NCBI GenBank assembly: GCA_900199595.1 | Contig: FZRB01000002.1 | Location: forward strand, 1-64,000 | Reading direction: 5' to 3' | From: Lachnospiraceae bacterium | Lineage (GTDB): Bacteria; Bacillota; Clostridia; Lachnospirales; Lachnospiraceae | DNA: 64,000 nucleotides | In this document: positions 62,935-64,000 of the stretch, piece after piece | How positions within the stretch are numbered: position 1 is the stretch's first letter | How the letters are laid out: every line of letters begins with the position of its first letter | The notes under the pieces: generated by a model | The model's database searches: none | Seen by the model: only the letters and a program-made list of their open reading frames with translations | What the model was told of the DNA's origin: nothing | Position numbers and translations under genes: made by a program

Positions 62935-64000
62935 ATGAACGAATTAGAACTCAAGTATGGATGTAACCCTAATCAGAAGCCTTCCCGAGTTTTTATGAAG
63001 GATGGCGGAGAGCTTCCATTCAAGGTAGTAAACGGAAAACCAGGATATATAAATCTTCTGGACGCATTTAACGGTTATCAGCTTGTAAAGGAGCTTAAGA
63101 AAGCCACCGGACTTCCTGCAGCAACTTCATTCAAGCATGTATCACCTGCAGGCGCTGCTGTTGGTCTTCCGCTTACTGATATAGAAAAGAAAATATACTG
63201 GGTAGAGGATATGGGCGAACTCAGCCCCCTGGCTTCAGCTTATGCAAGAGCAAGAGGCGCTGACAGAATGTCATCCTTCGGAGATTTCATCTCTCTTTCA
63301 GACGTATGTGATGCAGATACTGCAAAGCTTGTAAAAAGAGAAGTATCTGATGGTATCATCGCTCCGGGATATACTGACGAAGCTCTTGAAATACTTAAAG
63401 CAAAAAAGAACGGAAACTACTGTGTTATAGAGATTGATCCTGATTATACCCCGGCTCCTATCGAGACAAAGGATGTATATGGAGTAACCTTTGAACAGGG
63501 AAGAAACGAACTCGTTATAAATGATGAATTCTTCGCAAATGTAGTTACTGATGCAAAAGACATTCCTGAATCAGCTAAGATAGATCTTGCTATATCAATG
63601 ATCACACTCAAGTATACGCAGTCTAATTCAGTATGCTACGTAAAGAATGGTGCAGCAATCGGTATTGGTGCAGGCCAACAGTCAAGAATCCACTGTACAA
63701 GACTTGCAGGAGACAAAGCTGACAAATGGTTCCTTCGTCAGTCACCACAGGTTCTTAACCTTCCATTCAAAGCAGACATAAGACGTGCCGACAGAGATAA
63801 TACAATCGATGTGTATATCAGTGATGATTACGAGGATGTAATCGGTGAGGGCGAGTGGCAGAAGTACTTCACAGAGCAGCCTGCAGTATTCACCAGAGAA
63901 GAAAGAAAAGAATGGCTCAAGAAAAACACAGGCGTTTCACTTGGTTCAGACGCATTCTTCCCATTTGGAGATAATGTTGAGAGAGCTCACAGAAGCGGTG
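62935..64000 (+). CDS. purH: AICAR formyltransferase (PurH C-terminal type), partial
   Basis: Starts with ATG at 62935 (GAAAGGAAAT upstream) and runs off the right edge after 355 codons. Formylates AICAR to FAICAR with 10-formyl-tetrahydrofolate. Translation starts MNELELKYGCNPNQKPSRVF, with SFKHVSPAGAAVGLP, KYTQSNSVCYVKNGAAIGIG and GAGQQSRIHCTRLAGDKAD (substrate and folate-site motifs). It lacks the N-terminal IMP cyclohydrolase domain of usual PurH; that activity is supplied by the upstream PurO. Coding potential continues open to base 64000. Confidence 0.93.
   Translation, partial: MNELELKYGCNPNQKPSRVFMKDGGELPFKVVNGKPGYINLLDAFNGYQLVKELKKATGLPAATSFKHVSPAGAAVGLPLTDIEKKIYWVEDMGELSPLASAYARARGADRMSSFGDFISLSDVCDADTAKLVKREVSDGIIAPGYTDEALEILKAKKNGNYCVIEIDPDYTPAPIETKDVYGVTFEQGRNELVINDEFFANVVTDAKDIPESAKIDLAISMITLKYTQSNSVCYVKNGAAIGIGAGQQSRIHCTRLAGDKADKWFLRQSPQVLNLPFKADIRRADRDNTIDVYISDDYEDVIGEGEWQKYFTEQPAVFTREERKEWLKKNTGVSLGSDAFFPFGDNVERAHRSG

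Overview
The window looks like a chromosomal segment of a low-GC Clostridia, most likely a member of the Lachnospiraceae; the genus cannot be fixed from the sequence. Supporting this are the AT-rich genome with strong AGGAGG ribosome binding sites, autolysins with tandem YYF-type cell-wall-binding repeats, a four-subunit archaeal-type 2-oxoacid:ferredoxin oxidoreductase, a DUF6077/DUF6020-type polysaccharide locus, and a PurO-type IMP cyclohydrolase separate from the AICAR formyltransferase. From the left edge to about 57.1 kb every supported gene is on the minus strand; direction changes near 57.4 kb and again at 61.7 kb. No rRNA, tRNA or CRISPR array was seen.

Left end (1-8.75 kb): an IS200/IS605-like right-end hairpin abuts a truncated secreted protein. 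Then come secreted surface proteins: a cell-wall-binding-repeat protein with a transglutaminase-like domain, a transglutaminase-like/leucine-rich-repeat/Pro-Thr-stalk protein, a HExxH putative metallopeptidase, and a large two-enzyme autolysin (amidase plus glucosaminidase). The autolysin has a near-perfect promoter and a WalR/YycF-like box. Two transcription units here end in the same 36-nt hairpin.

Surface-polymer locus (8.77-37.4 kb): a probable 22-kb transcription unit reads from 30.6 kb down to 8.77 kb. It holds an MBOAT O-acyltransferase, an acyl carrier protein, an adenylating ligase fused to a nitroreductase domain, two small secreted proteins, a polyprenyl-phosphate type glycosyltransferase, a DUF6020 membrane protein, two LTA-synthase-like phosphoglycerol transferases, a DUF4422 protein, DUF6077-like membrane proteins (one split and fused to a metallo-beta-lactamase domain), a large GT2 glycosyltransferase and RmlA. 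Upstream, separated by a terminator, is a second unit with a polysaccharide ABC exporter, GtrA, a secreted beta-propeller-like protein and a 1102-residue LacI-like sensor/EAL/beta-helix fusion. Together these suggest synthesis, export, phosphoglycerol decoration and O-acylation of a wall polymer, with a c-di-GMP-type regulator in the same unit.

Housekeeping block (37.4-57.1 kb): an amino-acid ABC transporter, SPFH and NfeD proteins, an aconitase-family hydratase, a HAD phosphatase, a CbbX/SpoVK-like AAA ATPase, PorCDAB, citrate synthase, MnmA, a YkgJ-type cysteine-cluster protein and two paralogous membrane sulfatase-fold proteins.

Right end (57.1-64 kb): two secreted proteins on opposite strands share a promoter and 5' leader. 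They are followed by a cyclophilin with a long palindrome-rich leader, a WXG100-like small protein, PurO and a PurH-type AICAR formyltransferase that runs off the window. The best candidate for an undescribed system is the dlt-like ligase/nitroreductase-ACP-MBOAT module; the LacI-EAL-beta-helix regulator is second.
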